Positions 62,644-64,000 of a stretch of DNA of 64,000 nt are shown here, piece by piece. The stretch's first letter is position 1, and every line of letters starts with the position of its first letter. Source of the DNA: Pseudonocardia sp. GTDB lineage: Bacteria > Actinomycetota > Actinomycetes > Mycobacteriales > Pseudonocardiaceae. The notes under the pieces are model-generated. The model did not search any database and had not been told where the DNA came from. It worked only from the letters and a program-made list of their open reading frames with translations. Location of the stretch: contig JAOZVV010000173.1 of assembly GCA_025869365.1 (NCBI GenBank), positions 62,001 to 126,000 on the forward strand. Direction: 5' to 3'. A program made the translations under genes and the position numbers.

Positions 62644-63561
62644 GTGACCTCCCCAGACGGCGGCCAGCGGCTGACCGAGAGCGAGATCGAGGCGAACGAC
62701 GCCCTGATCGACGCCACCCCGGACACCGACGACGCCGCAGAGGACACCACCCCCGTCCAGGAGGCCGACGTGGAGGCCGCGCACGGCGCGGACGCCGCCT
62801 CGGACTCCTACACGGAGGACGAGGACGTCGAGACCCCCGGTGCCGCGGCCGAGACGGTCGAGGCCACCGACGAGGAGGCCGGGACCGAGGACGCCGAGGC
62901 GGAGCCCGTCGCCGAGGTCGCCGACGAGGAGCCGGCCGAGGAGCTCGACCCCGTCGAGGAGATGCGTCAGGCCCTGCGCCGCGCCCCCGGCGACTGGTAC
63001 GTCGTGCACTCCTACGCCGGCTACGAGAACAAGGTGAAGACCAACCTCGAGACCCGGGTGCAGACCCTGGACGTCGAGGACTACATCTTCCAGGTCGAGG
63101 TGCCCACCGAAGAGGTCACCGAGATCAAGAACGGCCAGCGCAAGCAGGTGCAGCGCAAGGTGCTGCCCGGCTACATCCTGGTGCGCATGGAGCTCAACGA
63201 CCAGTCGTGGGGCGCCGTCCGCAACACGCCGGGTGTCACGGGCTTCGTCGGCGCGACCTCGCGTCCGTCGCCGTTGACCGTCGACGAGGTGCTGAAGTTC
63301 CTGCTGCCCAAGGAGGAGCCCGCCAAGGACAAGGCCGCCGCGGCCGGGTCCGGTGGTGGCTCCGCCGGCCGGGGCGGCGGCACCGTCGAGGTCGACTTCG
63401 AGGTCGGCGAGTCGGTCACCGTCATGGACGGTCCGTTCGCGACGCTCCCGGCCACGATCAACGAGGTCAACGTCGACGCGCAGAAGCTGAAGGTGCTCGT
63501 GTCCATCTTCGGCCGTGAGACGCCCGTCGAGCTGGCCTTCAGTCAGGTCTCCAAGATCTGA
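62644..63561 (+). CDS. nusG: transcription termination/antitermination factor NusG
   Basis: A 305-residue NusG with a long acidic N-terminal extension of about 105 residues rich in Asp/Glu (typical of actinobacteria but at the long end). The NGN domain follows ([45 protein letters not shown]), then a Gly/Ser-rich linker and the KOW motif [20 protein letters not shown]. It binds RNA polymerase and modulates pausing and Rho termination. GTG 62644. It precedes rplK. Confidence 0.96.
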   Translation: MTSPDGGQRLTESEIEANDALIDATPDTDDAAEDTTPVQEADVEAAHGADAASDSYTEDEDVETPGAAAETVEATDEEAGTEDAEAEPVAEVADEEPAEELDPVEEMRQALRRAPGDWYVVHSYAGYENKVKTNLETRVQTLDVEDYIFQVEVPTEEVTEIKNGQRKQVQRKVLPGYILVRMELNDQSWGAVRNTPGVTGFVGATSRPSPLTVDEVLKFLLPKEEPAKDKAAAAGSGGGSAGRGGGTVEVDFEVGESVTVMDGPFATLPATINEVNVDAQKLKVLVSIFGRETPVELAFSQVSKI

Positions 63562-63642
63562 CCTCCACGAACCTCCGCCGCGGAGGCAGGTCCGCGGCGC
63601 GCGCAGTAGCCATGCTGCGCACCGACGAACGAGGAAAATGAG

Positions 63643-64000
63643 ATGCCCCCCAAGAAGCGGAAGCTCTCCGCGATCATCAAGCTCCAGATCAAGGCCGGCG
63701 CGGCCACTCCCGCGCCGCCGGTCGGGCCGGCCCTGGGCCAGCACGGCGTGAACATCATGGAGTTCTGCAAGGCCTACAACGCGGCCACCGAGTCGCAGCG
63801 TGGCGACGTGGTGCCGGTCGAGATCTCGGTGTACGAGGACCGCTCGTTCACCTTCGAGCTCAAGACCCCGCCCGCCGCCCGGCTGCTGCTCAAGGCCGCC
63901 GGTGTCGAGAAGGGCTCGGGCGAGCCGCACGTCAAGAAGGTCGCGTCGGTCACCATGGACCAGGTTCGCGAGATCGCGCAGACCAAGCTGCGGGACCTCA
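63643..64000 (+). CDS. rplK: ribosomal protein uL11, partial
   Basis: The first 119 residues of uL11, cut by the right edge. [20 protein letters not shown], then [20 protein letters not shown], the highly conserved thiostrepton-region N-terminus; then [23 protein letters not shown] 63643 lies 81 bp after nusG. It begins the rplK-rplA operon, which continues outside the window. Confidence 0.97.
   Translation, partial: MPPKKRKLSAIIKLQIKAGAATPAPPVGPALGQHGVNIMEFCKAYNAATESQRGDVVPVEISVYEDRSFTFELKTPPAARLLLKAAGVEKGSGEPHVKKVASVTMDQVREIAQTKLRDL

Overview
This is a chromosomal segment from a high-GC (roughly 70 percent or more) Gram-positive actinobacterium. Supporting signs are many GTG and some TTG starts, frequent ATGA/GTGA stop-start overlaps, and the block rpmG - hadA - hadB - tRNA-Trp - secE - nusG - rplK, which is typical of mycolic-acid-type and related Actinomycetota. 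A Zur-type locus of cysteine-free ribosomal proteins with the MRF GTPase fits the same group. Pseudonocardiaceae (for example Pseudonocardia) is my best guess, but this is an inference from gene content. I see no plasmid, prophage, transposase or CRISPR signature. The window opens inside korA and closes inside rplK.

Layout. 1-9073: partial korA, an enoyl-CoA hydratase, two hotdog thioesterases, HtpX, a membrane/coiled-coil protein beside a substrate-binding/VWA fusion, rfbA and an AraC regulator. 9185-16477: a metal block with a CbiX/[2Fe-2S] fusion, a five-component peptide/nickel-type ABC importer with both ATPases fused, a cobalamin riboswitch in front of it, and a NiCoT nickel/cobalt permease. 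16974-19328: lysA, a small membrane protein and an orphan DUF4118 protein. 19497-27380: the complete kdp system (a 27-residue leader peptide gene, kdpF, A, B, C, D, E). 27571-28818: yajQ, tRNA-Tyr with terminator, and a decayed second copy of the tRNA 3' part plus terminator. 28935-34359: a K+ channel, a membrane protein, an ATC-hydrolase-like protein, a HelD/HelR-type RNA polymerase ATPase with a dyad-overlapped promoter, and a pentapeptide-repeat protein. 34343-38211: a PrmC-like methyltransferase, a primary-like sigma factor divergent from a TetR gene with a compound operator, an anti-sigma-type ATPase with no ordinary start codon, and a second TetR. 38326-42073: a translationally coupled permease / aldonolactone oxidase / D-amino-acid enzyme operon ending in a 25-bp perfect hairpin. 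42136-50818: lipid and ketone metabolism genes (patatin, crotonase, HSL esterase plus Baeyer-Villiger monooxygenase, PucR regulator, serine hydrolase) and TenA. 51061-56321: small proteins, a P450 and a large LuxR/AAA regulator. 56318-58770: the zinc-starvation locus. 58998-64000: tRNA-Thr, tRNA-Met, zinc-type rpmG, hadAB, an aminotransferase, tRNA-Trp, secE, nusG, rplK.

How the genes work together. The clearest functional units are (i) kdpFABC with its own sensor/regulator for high-affinity K+ uptake; (ii) cobalt/nickel acquisition under a B12 riboswitch, with a Nur-like box nearby; and (iii) a divergent zinc-starvation locus around one Zur-like dyad. On one side of that dyad are cysteine-free bL33, bS18 and bL28. 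On the other are MRF, a cysteine-free bL32 with an unusual extension and, by stop-start overlap, a 1019-residue LuxR-type regulator. (iv) A BVMO/esterase pair is suited to ketone breakdown. The joining of the zinc-starvation genes to the LuxR/AAA regulator, and the riboswitch-controlled fused-ATPase importer, are the least ordinary arrangements.
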